64,000 nt of DNA from Perognathus longimembris pacificus (GCF_023159225.1 NC_063167.1:75189298-75253297), one strand, 5' to 3'; numbered from the stretch's first letter, positions 33,850 through 45,711 are shown. Made by a program: numbers and translations. The notes: generated by a model not told the origin, from the letters alone.

Positions 33850-34383
33850 AAAAGATGACTAAAAGTCTTGAAGAACTGTTTTTAAAGAGCAATTTAATTC
33901 CCTGCATATGTTTTGGGGCAGAGCCCACACAGCTTCCAATCCACCCTGTTCTGCTGGGAGGAGGAAGGAAGCCATTTTCTTCACTGGGAGTGAAGCAGAC
34001 ACACAGCACATGGCAGAGAACCTTTTCTTGGGTCATGCCAGCAACTCAGCTGACCCTCACAGCCCCAGGGTCGTGCCACATCAGGTCTCTAGTGAAGGTC
34101 CCCTTTCCTCAGGTCCTTGAGTCAAGTCAGGATTAGAAAGAGCAGGACAGGCTACCTCACTGAACTTCCTGCTGGAGACTTTCAGGAATGTTAGTATGTT
34201 CCAGAAAGACTTTACTGCATGAGTGATGCTGTCCAGTGTTCCCTCCATTAGTCCTAATGTCTCTTTCTTGTGACATGCATTGCACTGAAGAAATGAATTA
34301 GGAATCTAGAGTCTAGCCCACCACAATCTCCAGTTTAAATTCTGACTCTAATAATACTGTGTATGTACATTCACTGTCCCTTC
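33850..34383. other. Unique non-coding stretch
   Basis: Overlapping short open frames on both strands (up to 93 codons) have no recognised domain. Confidence 0.4.
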
Positions 34384-34456
34384 AGGCTAGAAACCCAGCT
34401 CCATGATGATCGCCTGACCAGCAAGTGAGAAGCCCTGAGTTCAAACCCTGGTACTG

Positions 34457-34543
<87 letters not shown>
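34384..34543 (+). repeat. ID-like monomer ending in a (GA)n microsatellite
   Basis: CAGCAAGTGAGAAGCCCTGAG and TTCAAACCCTGGTACTGCC are tRNA-derived. The end leads straight into an uninterrupted GA run at 34459-34543 (about 42 units). Confidence 0.85.
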
Positions 34544-34546
<3 letters not shown>

Positions 34547-34782
34547 ACTTCATGTGAGAATCAGGCCCGATCATACTTGCCTCTCCATATATGCAAAGAG
34601 CAAATAAGTACCTGGTTTACAGGAGGTATTTAATGATTACAAGCACCATGCTTCTGTTCAAAACTGTTCACCTCAAAAAGGTTCTGCTTTTGGTAGTAAT
34701 TATATTCTCCCAATTTCCAAGCTGCTACTCAATGAAATTTAAAGTAAAGTAATTAAAATTATCAAAGTATAGTAAGATAAGC

Positions 34783-35041
34783 TGGGTGTCAATGGCTTAG
34801 GCCTGTAATCCTAGCTACCCAGTAGGCTGAGATCTGAAGATCATGGTCCAAAGCCAACCAGGGCAGGAAAATCCATGAGACTCACCGCCAATTAACCCCC
34901 CACCCCAAAAAAAGCCAAAAGTAATATAGTTTCCAGTGACTCAAATGATAGAGTATTAGAATTGTGAAAAAAAATTAAGAAGTTCAGAGTCAGTGTTAAG
35001 GCCCTGAGTTCAATCCCCAGGACTGGTACACACTACACACC

Positions 35042-35073
<32 letters not shown>

Positions 35074-35094
35074 TACACACACACACACACACAC
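34783..35094 (+). repeat. Composite B1-like/Geo SINE with CA tail
   Basis: GGCCTGTAATCCTAGCTACCC through GAGTTCAATCCCCAGGACTGG at about 35027, followed directly by a (CA)n run to 35094. Confidence 0.9.
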
Positions 35095-35368
35095 CAAACC
35101 TATAACCAGCTCTGCCATTAACCAGTAGCCTAAAACTCTTTGGGTCCTCTTTGTAAAACAGAGAGAAAAGCATAATTTAGTAAGGAGATATATAAAAATG
35201 TAGGAGAAAGTGATCACTTACGTGATCAACTATAAGTGAACTAACAGGATGAACTGACACACTTTGTTAAATCCAGAAAAGTAATCATTGCAGTATAATA
35301 TTCAACTCAAAGGTGTTCTCCTGATCTGTGATCAAGATCTTAAGATCACTTTAATGACATTTGAGTTT

Positions 35369-35443
35369 TTGGAGCTGAGGCTCAAACCCAGGGTCTTACC
35401 CATGTCACACCTATACTCTACTATAGAGCTACAGCCCCAGCCC
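35369..35443 (-). repeat. ID element monomer, antisense
   Basis: GGAGCTGAGGCTCAAACCCAG and ATAGAGCTACAGCCCCAGCCC. Confidence 0.8.
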
Positions 35444-35829
35444 TAGGATTTATGCTTAGAGTAAAAACAAGTTGTGATTCAATGTTGGTCATTTTCCTTT
35501 ACCTCTAGCATTCATAATCCCTGTGGCTGAGATTTGGATCTCTTGGTTTACTTGAGGGTTCTCAACACCTTGAACCATGTGAGAGGCACCTAAAGACTGC
35601 CTCCATGACTGAAAGCCGTGACCTAGTGTGGCCACACCCCAGGGGTTTGACAACAAGGAAAAAGAAAAGAATGATGGAGAACAGTTCTTCTGGGCATATT
35701 TGTGGAGCTTCTACTTCAGATTTGATGTTTTCAAGGTGATTTTCCTTTTCTAGGCATGTTCTTATTACAGAAGGTCTACATCTACAATTCAGATTTGTAA
35801 ACCTATATATGTAGAACTCTCAGTATAAT

Positions 35830-36283
35830 TTATTTTTTGCCAGTCATGGGGCTTGAACTCAGAGCCTGGGTGCTGTCCCTGAGCTCTTTTGCTCAAGGCT
35901 AGCACTGTACCACTTTGAACCATAGCTCCACTTCTGATTTTTTAAGTGGTTAGTTAAAAATAAGAGTCTCGGGCTGGGGATATAGCCTAGTGGCAAGAGT
36001 GCCTGCCTCGGATACACGAGGCCCTAGGTTCGATTCCCCAGCACCACATATACAGAAAACGGCCAGAAGCGGCGCTGTGGCTCAAGTGGCAGAGTGCTAG
36101 CCTTGAGCGGGAAGAAGCCAGGGACAGTGCTCAGGTCCTGAGTCCAAGGCCCAGGACTGGCCAAAAAAAAAAATAAGAGTCTCACAGCTTTTCCTGCACA
36201 GACTGGCTTCGAACCACGATCCTCAGATCTCAATGTCCCCAGAAGCTAGGATTACAGATGTGAGCCACCAGTACCACTCGTAC
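35830..36283 (-). repeat. Composite SINE, antisense, split by a younger SINE
   Basis: The left piece (CATGGGGCTTGAACTCAGAGC to 35970) and the right piece (36170 on, AGCTAGGATTACAGATGTGAG) join cleanly across the IDL-Geo copy at 35971-36169. Confidence 0.93.
35971..36169 (+). repeat. Young IDL-Geo SINE nested in an older SINE
   Basis: Full length, same diagnostic GATACACGAGGCCCTAGG and GAGCGGGAAGAAG as the copy at 33635. Target duplication AAAATAAGAGTCTC at 35957-35970 and 36170-36183. Confidence 0.97.
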
Positions 36284-36835
36284 CCAGATCTCAGTATAAT
36301 ATTAACAAGAGAGAAACAAGGATCTGAGGCTTGAATTCTAGGAGATAAAAAGAACTAATTGAAAAGTAAAGTTAGTATTGGAAAAAGATACGACTTGACC
36401 TGAGGGGAGTGGCTTACGTGGTTAGGTTACTTATCTGCCGAAGAATGAGGCAGCTTTCAGTTTACAGTTCAATCCAAAACAGATTGTCCCTCTCTAGTGC
36501 ACTGATTCCACCTTTATTTTTACTGAAGTACTCTTTGCTCAGGCATTGGGTTAAAACTTCATCGTATCTATTTTGAGTTTGACCTAAGAGTTTTATTTTG
36601 TTTGAGATACATCCTTCTTATTTGTTCATCTAGATGCATGGGATCTTAAATTTCCTTTTTGGACAACTATGAATGACTAAGTAGCCATTTATATATGCCC
36701 TCAATACTTTAACTAGATCTCAAACAATGAGATCTACACAATATAAATGAAATTTTGAAAATAAATGTGTCTACCAAAGATAATATAATACTAGGTTAGT
36801 TGTTGTAAATAATCTATGTTTTACGAGGTATGCTT

Positions 36836-36957
36836 TTTTCCTCCCTCCCTCCCTCCGTCCCTTCCTTCCTTCCTTCCCTTTCCTTCCTTCCTTCCTTCCT
36901 TCCTTCCTTCCTTCCTTCCTTCCTTCCTTCCTTCCTTCCTTCCTTCCTTTTTCTTCC
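36836..36957. repeat. (CCTT)n microsatellite
   Basis: CCCTCCCT then over 20 units of TTCC. It abuts the reversed 3' end of the next SINE. Confidence 0.97.
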
Positions 36958-36961
36958 TTTC

Positions 36962-37191
36962 TGTGCCAGTCCCAGGGCTTGAACTTAGGGTCTGGGCATT
37001 GTCCCTGAGCTACTTTTGCTCAAGGTTAGTGTTCCACTACTTGAGCCACAGCTCCACTTCTGGACTTTTTGCTGATTAATTGGATATAAGAGTCTTGTGG
37101 ACTTTCCTGCCAGGGCAGGCTTCAAACCCCAATCCTCAGATCTCAGCCTCCTGAGCAGCTAGGATTTCAGGTGTGAGCCACAAGCACCCAG
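36962..37191 (-). repeat. Composite B1-like/Geo SINE, antisense
   Basis: CCCAGGGCTTGAACTTAGGG through CAGGTGTGAGCCACAAGCACC, about full length. Confidence 0.92.
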
Positions 37192-37879
37192 GAGGCATAC
37201 TCCTTTTAAAAAGTTTTCTGATTACTAAAAAAATCCTGGTTTTCAGTTTCAACTGAGAAAAGTCTATTGAGACATTCAAGCAAGCACTTTGATTTATTTC
37301 TATTTCTACATACACAAATACATAGGAAGTGCAACACACGGGCACAGGATTTCTTTACAGCAAGCAATGTGTCCATAGTGGAATGTCTCTGATGTTTATG
37401 TTAAAATTGATGTAGCCACTAATCTCTCACAGGGTCTCAAGACTTCCTTGCCTTCTGAGACAAAGAGGAATCTTTGATTTAATACTTAGCTTCTTCATTA
37501 ATCACCACTGAACTGTATCTTTTAAAGAGTTGAATATATTTTATGAGGCTAAAAACTGCTGACTTTGTTTACTGAAAATATGGTAGAATCAAGCACGAAT
37601 AAACCGCACAAAATAAATTTGGGTGAACATAATACAAAAGATTAAAAACATACTATGTCTCTATTAATAAAATTTTCAAAGGGATTGCAACCAATTCTGC
37701 CTTAGAAGTTTCTGGTTGAGGCAGTTAAAAGAGAAGAACATAAAACATTTTGTGAATTTTTATTTCTCTTTGTGGATAATTAAACACAAGACACAAGAAA
37801 ACAAATGCACAGATGTACCCCATATTTTCAACACTTCAAGGACTAGAGCCACATAGTGAAGATTTAATATGTGCAAGAG
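37192..37879. other. Unique AT-rich stretch
   Basis: Nothing recognised. Confidence 0.5.
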
Positions 37880-38119
37880 TTGGGCACCGGTGGCTCATGT
37901 CTGTAATCCTAGCTACTCAGGAGGCTGAAGTTTGAGGACTGGGGTATGAAGCCAGCTGGGCAGCAAAGTCTGTGAGACTCTTACTGTCAATTAGCTACCA
38001 AAAAGCTAGAAGTGGAACTGTGGCTCAAGCAGTAGAGTGCAAGCCTTGAGTTAAAAAAAAAACAACCCTCAGGAACAACACCCAGGTCTTGAGTTCAAAT
38101 TCACAGAACCAGCACAAAC
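37880..38119 (+). repeat. Composite B1-like/Geo SINE
   Basis: CACCGGTGGCTCATGTCTG through GAGTTCAAATTCACAGAACC with an ACAAACAAAA tail. Confidence 0.93.
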
Positions 38120-38639
38120 AAAAATGTACAAGAGACATTTAAGGTATATTTCCCTGACTTTTTGGTAATTGTGTGGAGCTTAGCTCCTGTGTCTTTTATT
38201 TAAAGTGAGTAAGCCACTGGCACCTGACTCTTGTATTTAGGGCCCTCTTTGAAAATTTGGGATGATTCAATTTACAGATTCTTAATTACATCTTACATCT
38301 GCAAAGAGTCCCTGTTTACAAATAAAGCCACATTTCTGAGCTCCAGGGATTAAGATATAGACACATCATCGGGGACTAAAGTCTACCAGACTGTCCTTGC
38401 CCTGCCACAGCCAGTTCCCCTATGCATCATGAATAACTCACTTCCCTACTAGCCCATCCATCTGCACTGCGGCACAGGTGCTGTGGCTTGTTGCTCCATT
38501 GCTATGCCCCCAATTCCTGGGGCACTGGGATGGAGAATTCCTACCAGGACTTAATGGTCTCCCCACTCCCACCCTTCCTTGCCATCATTCCCTGCGCATC
38601 TGGAGAGTGGCTTGTCAAGAGAGAGGCATTGGACTCTCT

Positions 38640-38915
38640 CATTCCTCTGCTTAAACTCCTCATGAGCAAAACCTGCTCAGTCTCCAACCTCTTTCTAGAC
38701 TCTGAAGCTCACAGTATTCTAGACATGTGGTTCTCCTGCCAACTGTTCATAGAGAGATCCTGTTCCTGTTTGCCTGTGCAGGATGGCCTTCTCCACTACT
38801 CTCCCACTTCTTCATCATCTTCTCTCCATATTGCACTGAACTCCCACAACCTGTGGCAGCAGAAAGACACATATTTGTTAAACAAATAAGTGAATGAATG
38901 AATGGGTCCCACTGA
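38640..38915. repeat. Possible L2-type relic
   Basis: Ends with AACAAATAAGTGAATGAATGAATGG, the ending seen in L2/MIR-type elements. The upstream part is too diverged to assign. The 133-codon open frame at 38488-38889 is probably coincidental. Confidence 0.3.
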
Positions 38916-39084
38916 TAGGAAAGGAAGAATAAGCCTCACCTGGTACTCAAGAGTCTTGGCATCTGGACCCAGCCCACTGCCTACTCAGCCTCATTACTTC
39001 TCCTTAAGGGAATCTTGAGCTCCTGAACACAGTGTCTTCTCCAATCTTTGATTAAGGCATTTTTCTCCTTCCTGGCTTCCTGTG

Positions 39085-39290
39085 TCTCAATTCTTTCTCT
39101 GCATTCAGTTCAAATCCCTCCACAAAATCCTTCTCCCCATGAAGCCCTATCTCATCTTCTCCCCTGTCCTTATTCTCTCCCACCTCTCTGCTCTCTCCAA
39201 ACTCAATGACTCCATGTTTCTCACTTATTCCTCCACTGTACTAAAAGCCAGAAGAGTGACTCTTACACAGTTGGAAGCTACTATTATCAG
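39085..39290. repeat. L2-like relic
   Basis: GTTCAAATCCCTCCACAAAATCC followed by CATGAAGCCCTATCTC resembles the conserved L2 3' region. Assignment is tentative. Confidence 0.4.
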
Positions 39291-39329
39291 AGGGGCAACA
39301 ATGGAACATACTTGAGGCTTACTGGCTGT

Positions 39330-39430
39330 TTTCAGGTGTTGGTTCTGCCATGACTAACCATATATCCCCAAGCATTTTGACCTCACCTTTGACTTTATTT
39401 TGTTCACGTGTAGAATAAAAAAGTTAGGCT
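39330..39430 (+). repeat. MIR relic
   Basis: GGTTCTGCCATGACTAACC, AGCATTTTGACCTCACC and GTGTAGAATAAAAAAGTTAGG follow the MIR central order. Confidence 0.5.
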
Positions 39431-39549
39431 ATACTATTTTAACTCCCAAACACCAGGATTTTAATGTTCACTCAATTTTGACAAATCCACTTCAGAAATC
39501 AACATAAAGGTTGTTAGTTATGATCTGAAGGCCTCATATCATACTCAGT

Positions 39550-39612
39550 AGGGGACTGGAAGCATGACTACCATGCATGTGCCAGGCTCTGGGTTCTATC
39601 CCCAGCAGCTGC
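39550..39612 (+). repeat. ID-like monomer
   Basis: GGGGACTGGAAGCATGACTAC and GGGTTCTATCCCCAGCAG. Confidence 0.65.
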
Positions 39613-39778
39613 CCCTCCCACCCTGCCAAAGTATTCAATAAGTAGTTGCTGGTTATTTTTCTTGTCCATAAAAAAGAGAACAGATTCACAAATAAGAATT
39701 AAGTAACCCAATGCAAATAGCTAGCAAGGATAGAGCCCAGGTGCCCATATCCTCCCACTGGAAACCCCCACACTTCAG

Positions 39779-39999
39779 CCAGATACCACACTAGTAACCA
39801 TAGCTATCCAGAAGGCTGAGATCTGAGGATCACAGTTCGAGCCAGCCTAGATAATAAAGTCCATAAGAATCTTAGCTCCAATTAGCTAGCAAAAACCTAG
39901 AAATGAAGCTGTGGGTTAAATGGTAGAGCACTTGCTTTGAGCAAAAAAGCTCAAGGACAACACCCAGGACCTGAGATCAAACCCCAGGACAAGCACAAT
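39779..39999 (+). repeat. Composite B1-like/Geo SINE
   Basis: GTAACCATAGCTATCCAGAAG through GAGATCAAACCCCAGGACAAG; diverged. Confidence 0.88.
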
Positions 40000-41055
40000 T
40001 TTTTAGAAAAAAAAGGATTCTTATTTTCAGGCTATTTTATCAGAACAAATTTGGAAGTAACACCAAGTTTCCAGGAAGGAGGCATGTCTTTGAGTGGGAA
40101 AGCCTTTGGTCCAGCAATCTGGAGATATGAGTTCCAATTCTAGTCCTTAAAGCCGGTTTTAAAAAGCAAACAGATAAAAGTTCTATTTTCTCTGCTTCAC
40201 TGTAGCATGATAGGATATTATATTATTAAAATACTCACTGTAACATCAAATAAGCAAGCACTACCTCTGCTCTCAAAAAGCAATAAAGCCATTATTTGCA
40301 GAGCATGTGGGCTTGTTCTGCCACCTAGTGGTCAAACATAAGACATCACTTTTACCATTTGCCCTCCCAATACTAAGATTAATGAAATGAATCCTGTTAA
40401 TATTTTTGGAAACTTCAAACCAATCCTTTCAACTTATCAAATTGTCACCAACTTTTACTTAATCTGTGGTTTTTTGTTTTATAGAAAAGAATCTATTTTT
40501 TCTATATATGTAATGAAGTAGAAAAATAGCAATAAGGAACATAATTATATAATTGTAATGCACATGTGACTAACTTAAAGGAACAAACAATGTTGGCATT
40601 TGGGGGTGGGGGGAAAACAGGGAATAGAGGATACAAAGTTCTGCTAGTGGAGAATGTCTGATGTAATTAAACAATAGGAACAACAGCAAGGAGGCTGGTA
40701 GCATTGACCGAGATGGCAGTAGGTGACAGAGTCAGCAAACTGATGAAGCTTGGGGTAGGCCATGGTGAGGAATTTGGAGCTTGCATGGGGGTTTCTGGGT
40801 GAGCTGGGAAGCCACTCAAAGCCTTCCTGGTTTTTAATGGTGGAATTACCTAATAATTCTGAATAACTCAAACAAATAAAATGCCTAATAACCTGATAGG
40901 CAAGTTTAATGAAATGCCTGGGAGAAATGTTTCCCACAGAACATAATTTGTTCAGAACATTTATAAAAACAGGTCTTTTAAGGGAACTATAAAGAAAGAA
41001 TGTGTGGTGTCTTTGCATGGAAACAAGTTGTAGCAAGCAGGCCAGAGTTATTTTT

Positions 41056-41058
<3 letters not shown>
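40000..41058. other. Unique stretch carrying a CTCF motif
   Basis: No interspersed repeat recognised. The 130-codon antisense frame at 40644-41036 is unassigned. The CTCF-type site is listed separately. Confidence 0.4.
40318..40331 (-). promoter_or_regulatory. CTCF-type binding motif, near perfect
   Basis: Plus strand CTGCCACCTAGTGG; minus strand CCACTAGGTGGCAG, which fits the CTCF core at every position. It lies in unique sequence and has the same orientation as the site at 24643. Binding is inferred. Confidence 0.78.

Positions 41059-41101
<43 letters not shown>
41059..41101. repeat. (CA)n microsatellite
   Basis: About 21 CA units. Confidence 0.97.
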
Positions 41102-41103
<2 letters not shown>

Positions 41104-41709
41104 TATGACAAGGGTGCATACATTCTCAAGATAGTCTTTTGGGATAGGTGGGTGGGAGGAGAGTGATGGTCAAGATGCATTGTTGTGTTGAATTGAAATC
41201 CCTTTAAGAGAGAGAAAGGGGAACTGTTAGGTAGGTAGGGATAAAAAGTGACAGACATAACATGTGGCCAGTAACTCCAGTCTCATCATAGCACTTATTG
41301 TTTCCAGAGTGCCTCAGGCTTCCTACTTAAATACTTAAGATGCTGTGAGTTTCTTGCTCAGACACTTTAGCAGTTTCCTGCCTTTTAATTCTTCAATGGG
41401 TAGAGAAAAAAATAAATCTGTTGACAATAAAGTAAAAAAAATGAATCTGTTCCCCTAGATGGTATCACTTTGTATGCTAAAGACAATTTTTAAGAATTAA
41501 TTTAATTAAACACAGGCACTCTGTTGGTCAGATTTTTGCCTAGAATCATGGCCAAGCATTCAGGACAGAGCTGCACTGGAACACGAGCTATGGAGAGCTG
41601 ACAAAAATGAAAAGGAGGTAAAGAAAACCAGAAAATGGCAGGGCACAGAAACAGTGAACTTGGTCTAGTCCAAAAGCAAAGTGACTACACATCAAGCAGG
41701 CATGACTCT

Positions 41710-41777
41710 CACAGGGCACCATGCTCACCTAGCATGTACAAGGCCCTAAGTTCAATCTCCAGTACTGAAAAAAAACA
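41710..41777 (+). repeat. ID-like monomer
   Basis: CTCACCTAGCATGTACAAGGC, TTCAATCTCCAGTACTGAAAA, with an A tail. Confidence 0.75.
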
Positions 41778-42900
41778 AATCTCAGGCCTAGCCTGAGATG
41801 GTACACTCTGAAGTTTGGAAGGGAAGGGAAATGAATGGAAGCTGATTGAATCCAACTGTTTCAGGGGGCTGAGTTTCCAGTCCATTGTTTTTGCACAGCA
41901 GCACCAGGAAAATGACAAGGAGCCTGTGGAATTTGAAGGGCATCTCATAGGTGTGGAGCAGCCAGAAGCTGGATGCAGACCCAGGAGGCAGGTGATGCAC
42001 AGGGATGGGAAGAAGCATGCTGGCTGCAGAAGACTAACTGGCCAATAGTTGGAAGCATTAGTAAAAACAGACCCAATGCCCGACTCCACAAACCCAAGCC
42101 AGATGCTGGTGGATGAGAACTGAGACTATCAACTATCATCAGAGTTCTGTGCCAGAGACCCAACTCAGGGGGCAGGGCCACCATTTGCCCCAAGGTGTCA
42201 AATAGAGGAGAAGTGACGAAGGGTAGAAAAAGAAGACTATTACAGAAAGAAGAATATGAGTAGATCACTGGAAATGGTAAAGGCATTTTGGCCCATCTTT
42301 GGGCTTTTAGGGCCCATCTTTGAACCCATCTATGAACTTTCAGAGCTATATACAAGAAGATTTAGGGCAAGGAGAGAAATGTGGGAGTTAAACCATCCTG
42401 AGAAGAGTGGTCAATCCTTGCCTCACTTCTGGCGCTGAGAGAATTAAGGGGTGCAGCTGTTATTCACGTCCTTGCTGGGCAGCAGGAGAGGGGGGGAGAT
42501 CTGGGTCCCAGGAGCTGCTCCAGAGCACAATGTGCATTACAGCTAAGTCTCCTCTATTTGGGGTGGTATGCTCTGCTGTTCCCTTTTTTGAGGATAGTTT
42601 CAGTCTCTTGTCATCAAGATGTTATTGATTCCATCCTGTCTATATGGAACCCAAGGAGAGAGGCAGAGGCTGAAAGTAAAGAGATCTCTGGAAAGGACTA
42701 GAAATTCTTGCCCTTTCCACTTACTCATTCCTTACCCTATGCTTTTCTTCACACATATCTTTAGAACCTAACCAACAAAGGTTAAGAGGAGCATAAAAAA
42801 GTGTACAAAGAATAAAAGAAGCCCCGAGGTTTGAGCCATGAAAATAGCACTGTAGTTATAATCTCCTTCTTATTGTTGGTATGGACTGTGGGGTGAGCTA
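41778..42900. other. Unique stretch, unassigned overlapping ORFs
   Basis: Antisense frames of 126 and 136 codons (41709-42355) overlap each other and a plus-strand frame. No domain, conserved motif or promoter is recognised, and I do not call a gene. Confidence 0.35.
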
Positions 42901-42934
42901 TAGCTTCAAAAAATGAAAAAGAAGTATGCTCGAA

Positions 42935-43170
42935 TCTTAATGTCCAGTGGTGCCATATTTGCAAAAAAGATATTTGCAGACATAATTGGGATATAAGTTA
43001 AGATGAATGACTTAGGCCAGGAGGGGAATGTCTTAACCTCATATGAATGGGCTCCTCAGAAGAGGGAAAGAAGTGAGAACAAAGAGGCAACATCTTATGA
43101 TGCTGGAAGTGAAGGCAGTAGTGCTATACCTACACACCAAGAATGCCAAAACTGCAGCCAACACCAGGCG
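42935..43170 (+). repeat. Old interspersed repeat relic (MaLR/L1-associated type)
   Basis: ATATTTGCAGACATAATTGGG, TAAGTTAAGATGAATGACTTAGG and ATGATGCTGGAAGTGAAGG resemble a common mammalian relic containing TTTGCAGATGTAATTAAG. The exact family is uncertain. Confidence 0.4.
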
Positions 43171-43237
43171 CTGAAGAAAAAAAAAAAAAAGCAAAATCTC
43201 CCTTGTAGCATTTTTGCCTACATCCTGAGGCAAGCAA

Positions 43238-43519
43238 GAGGAGGAGGAAGAGGAGGAAAAGGGAAAGGAGGGGAGAGAAGAGGAGAAGAAGGGAGAGGAG
43301 GGGAGAGAGCAGGAGGAGGAGGAGGAAGAGGGGGAGGGGGGGAGGAGGGGGAGGAGGAGAAGGAGGAAGAGGGGGAGGGGGAGGAGGAGGAGGAGGAGGG
43401 GGAGAGGGATGAGGGGGAGGAGGGGAGGAGGGGGAGGAGGAGGAGGAGGGGGAGGAGGAGGAGGAGGAGGAGGAGGAGGAGGAGGAGGAGGAGGAGGAGG
43501 GAGGGAGGGAGGGAGGAGA
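43238..43519. repeat. Long GGA purine tract
   Basis: About 280 bases of almost pure purine on the plus strand, in GGA, GGGGA and GGGA units, ending about 160 bases before the L1 5'UTR. The 213-residue Gly/Glu/Arg-rich frame over it is an artefact. Mirror symmetry gives triplex (H-DNA) potential. Confidence 0.97.
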
Positions 43520-43679
43520 TTAGTAGAGGGGAAGAGAAAAGTAGTGATGGGTTATTGGATGATGGCAGAATGAGAACAGGGAACAACCTAAGCACTCTGG
43601 GAAGAAGAGGGGTCTTAGGGTCCCCACAGTGTCGCCAGGCCTAGAGAGTCACACCAAGTAAGCTATAATTGCACACAAA

Positions 43680-44110
43680 TACACAGCGGCGGGGCCTGTG
43701 AGCCGCACTTTCCCCGTGGATTGGGTGGAGCAGGGGCGGAGCCCACAGCCCAGCTCGCCCCAGTCACACCGAGGACGGATGGTCGGGAACCTCAGCGGGA
43801 AGCGTGAGTACCCCACAAAAGATATACTCTCTCCCGCCCTGAGAGCAGCACCCGGATGGGTGCCCCGCCCCCTAGCCAAGAAGAACGCCGTTTGTGAAAG
43901 TGACGAGGCTGTACGCAGCACCGGCCAGAAACACTTGCCAGAGAAGTGGTGCCATTTTTGAAAAAGGCAAAGAAACTTGATACCCTCCCATTGCTCTCTG
44001 GAGAAAAACAAAAGCCCTGACCCCCAGGGGAAGCCCCGCCCAGGGGAAGCCCCACCCAGGGAGAGAAAGCCCCGCCCCCAGGAAGGAAGCCCCACCCCCT
44101 CAGCAGTGAG
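43680..44110 (+). promoter_or_regulatory. LINE-1 5'UTR promoter region
   Basis: CpG-rich and GC-rich against AT-rich flanks. At 44028-44098 the unit AAGCCCCGCCC / AAGCCCCACCC recurs four times; the GCCCCGCCC versions are Sp1-type GC boxes. L1 5'UTRs carry internal promoters, so this is the likely one. Overlapping open frames of up to 171 codons on both strands are not convincing proteins. Confidence 0.6.
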
Positions 44111-45711
44111 AAGAGACAAGCTCAGCATTCCCAACATATTGCTGCTCAGCTTGGGGCCAGCCAAACACCTTGAAATTACAAAACAAAGTCTCTAAAATGT
44201 CACTGAAAAAAAATAAACTGGACAGGTCGTAAAAGCTAAGGGCAATTTCAGGCTGGGCTACAAGAAGGAGCTCAAGAGCTAGCCTCCCTGGGAAGGCCCC
44301 TGATTGCTGTCCACACCCAAGTACTTCGCAGAGATTCTAGGCTAGTTAACAGCCACTTCCTACCTGTTTTAGCTCATAAAGCCTCTCCCTCCTCCCACTG
44401 CTGCCTAATCTAGACTGGGAAGAGAGCTGGGAGACTCCTAAGTTATAAGGCAGAACTTTACTCTGGCCACTCAAACACTGATTAGAGAATTCATCTGCTC
44501 ACTTTGATTTGTAAGTAAGGTTCAGACAGGCCTGAGCATAGGAATCTAGGAAACAGCCCCATATCAAGCAGGCTTTGGAACATAATTATACCCAACCCTG
44601 CTCACTTAAGCAGTGCAGATCCCAACCTACAAACACCAGAGATACCTCCAACCTGTGAAATAAGGAACTCTACCCCACCCCAACCCCAACCCTTGGTGCC
44701 ACCCAGGTCTTGGCTATAATACAGCTGCAGATGACAGCACTTAAAGCAAACAGCATACCAGACATTGGGAGACATAGGTCCCCCAAACAATTGGGAGACT
44801 CTACTTTTTTTGTTCATCTTAGGTTTTGTTGGTGTACATGTACAGTCTAGGGCTCTTTTTAGTTGTGTGCATCCTGGCTATATTTTTGATTGCTCGATTT
44901 TCTATTTTTTACTTTTTATCATTTATTTATTTTTTGATTTTAGTTTTTTCCCCTTCTGTTCCTTTTCTTTACTCTTCTGTTCTTATTTGCTCTTTCCTTT
45001 ATTTTTCATTATATCTATTTCTCACCTTCTTTCTTTTCTTTATTCCACGGATCCCTAAGTGTTTGATTCCATTTTGAGTCTGTCTAGTTGACTTACCCTG
45101 TCATCTTTTCAGTTCAGATTGATTTGCATTGACCCTAACCACAGAATTGCTCACTGGCTATAACTATATAAAATCCCTTTTCTCGCACCACAATACCCCT
45201 CCCCAAACAAAGTGAAGGAGTATTTACATAGGGGAATACCTATGTATGATTTTAATGTAATGATTTAATGTCTATGCAATTATAGGACTCTGGTTTGGTT
45301 TCTTACTTTAAATTCTGTTCTGTTGTGGTTTTGGATTTGCATTTGTTCCCAAATGGGCAGAACAAACCATAGAAATGCAAGAAAAGTGGCAAGTCAAAGA
45401 ACTTCAACTTCCCCACAAAATAACTAGGCAATAGAGTAGACAATGAAGGATCTAGAAGACAGTTCTCAAAATGCTTTAAAAACACTGCTAATAAATTTGT
45501 TTAATGAAAAAAAATAGAAAGCCTACACAAGGTTAAGCATGAGCATGATGAGACTAAAGATTATTATAGGAATTCAAGGAACCTGCAAATAGAAAAGCTA
45601 AATGAATTTCAAGAGAAGGAAAGGGAGTGCAATGAAAAACTAATCACTCAGCTAAAGGATATGAGAGAAGACACAGATAATTAAGTCAGGGAAGTAAAGA
45701 AGTTTATTTAA

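Noticed and set aside
38488..38889. 133-codon frame
   Set aside because: Probably within an old L2-type relic. No domain, splice or promoter context.
41709..42355. Two overlapping antisense frames of 126 and 136 codons
   Set aside because: They overlap each other and a plus-strand frame and show no recognisable motif. Left as unassigned unique sequence.
43218..43595. Leu/Ser/Pro-rich antisense frame
   Set aside because: It is the reverse reading of the same purine tract.
43003..43644. 213-residue Gly/Glu/Arg-rich frame
   Set aside because: It is the translation of a GGA purine tract plus A run.
43649..44195. Open frames on both strands in the GC-rich block
   Set aside because: The block is better explained as an L1 5'UTR because it leads into L1 ORF1 and ORF2 in the right order.
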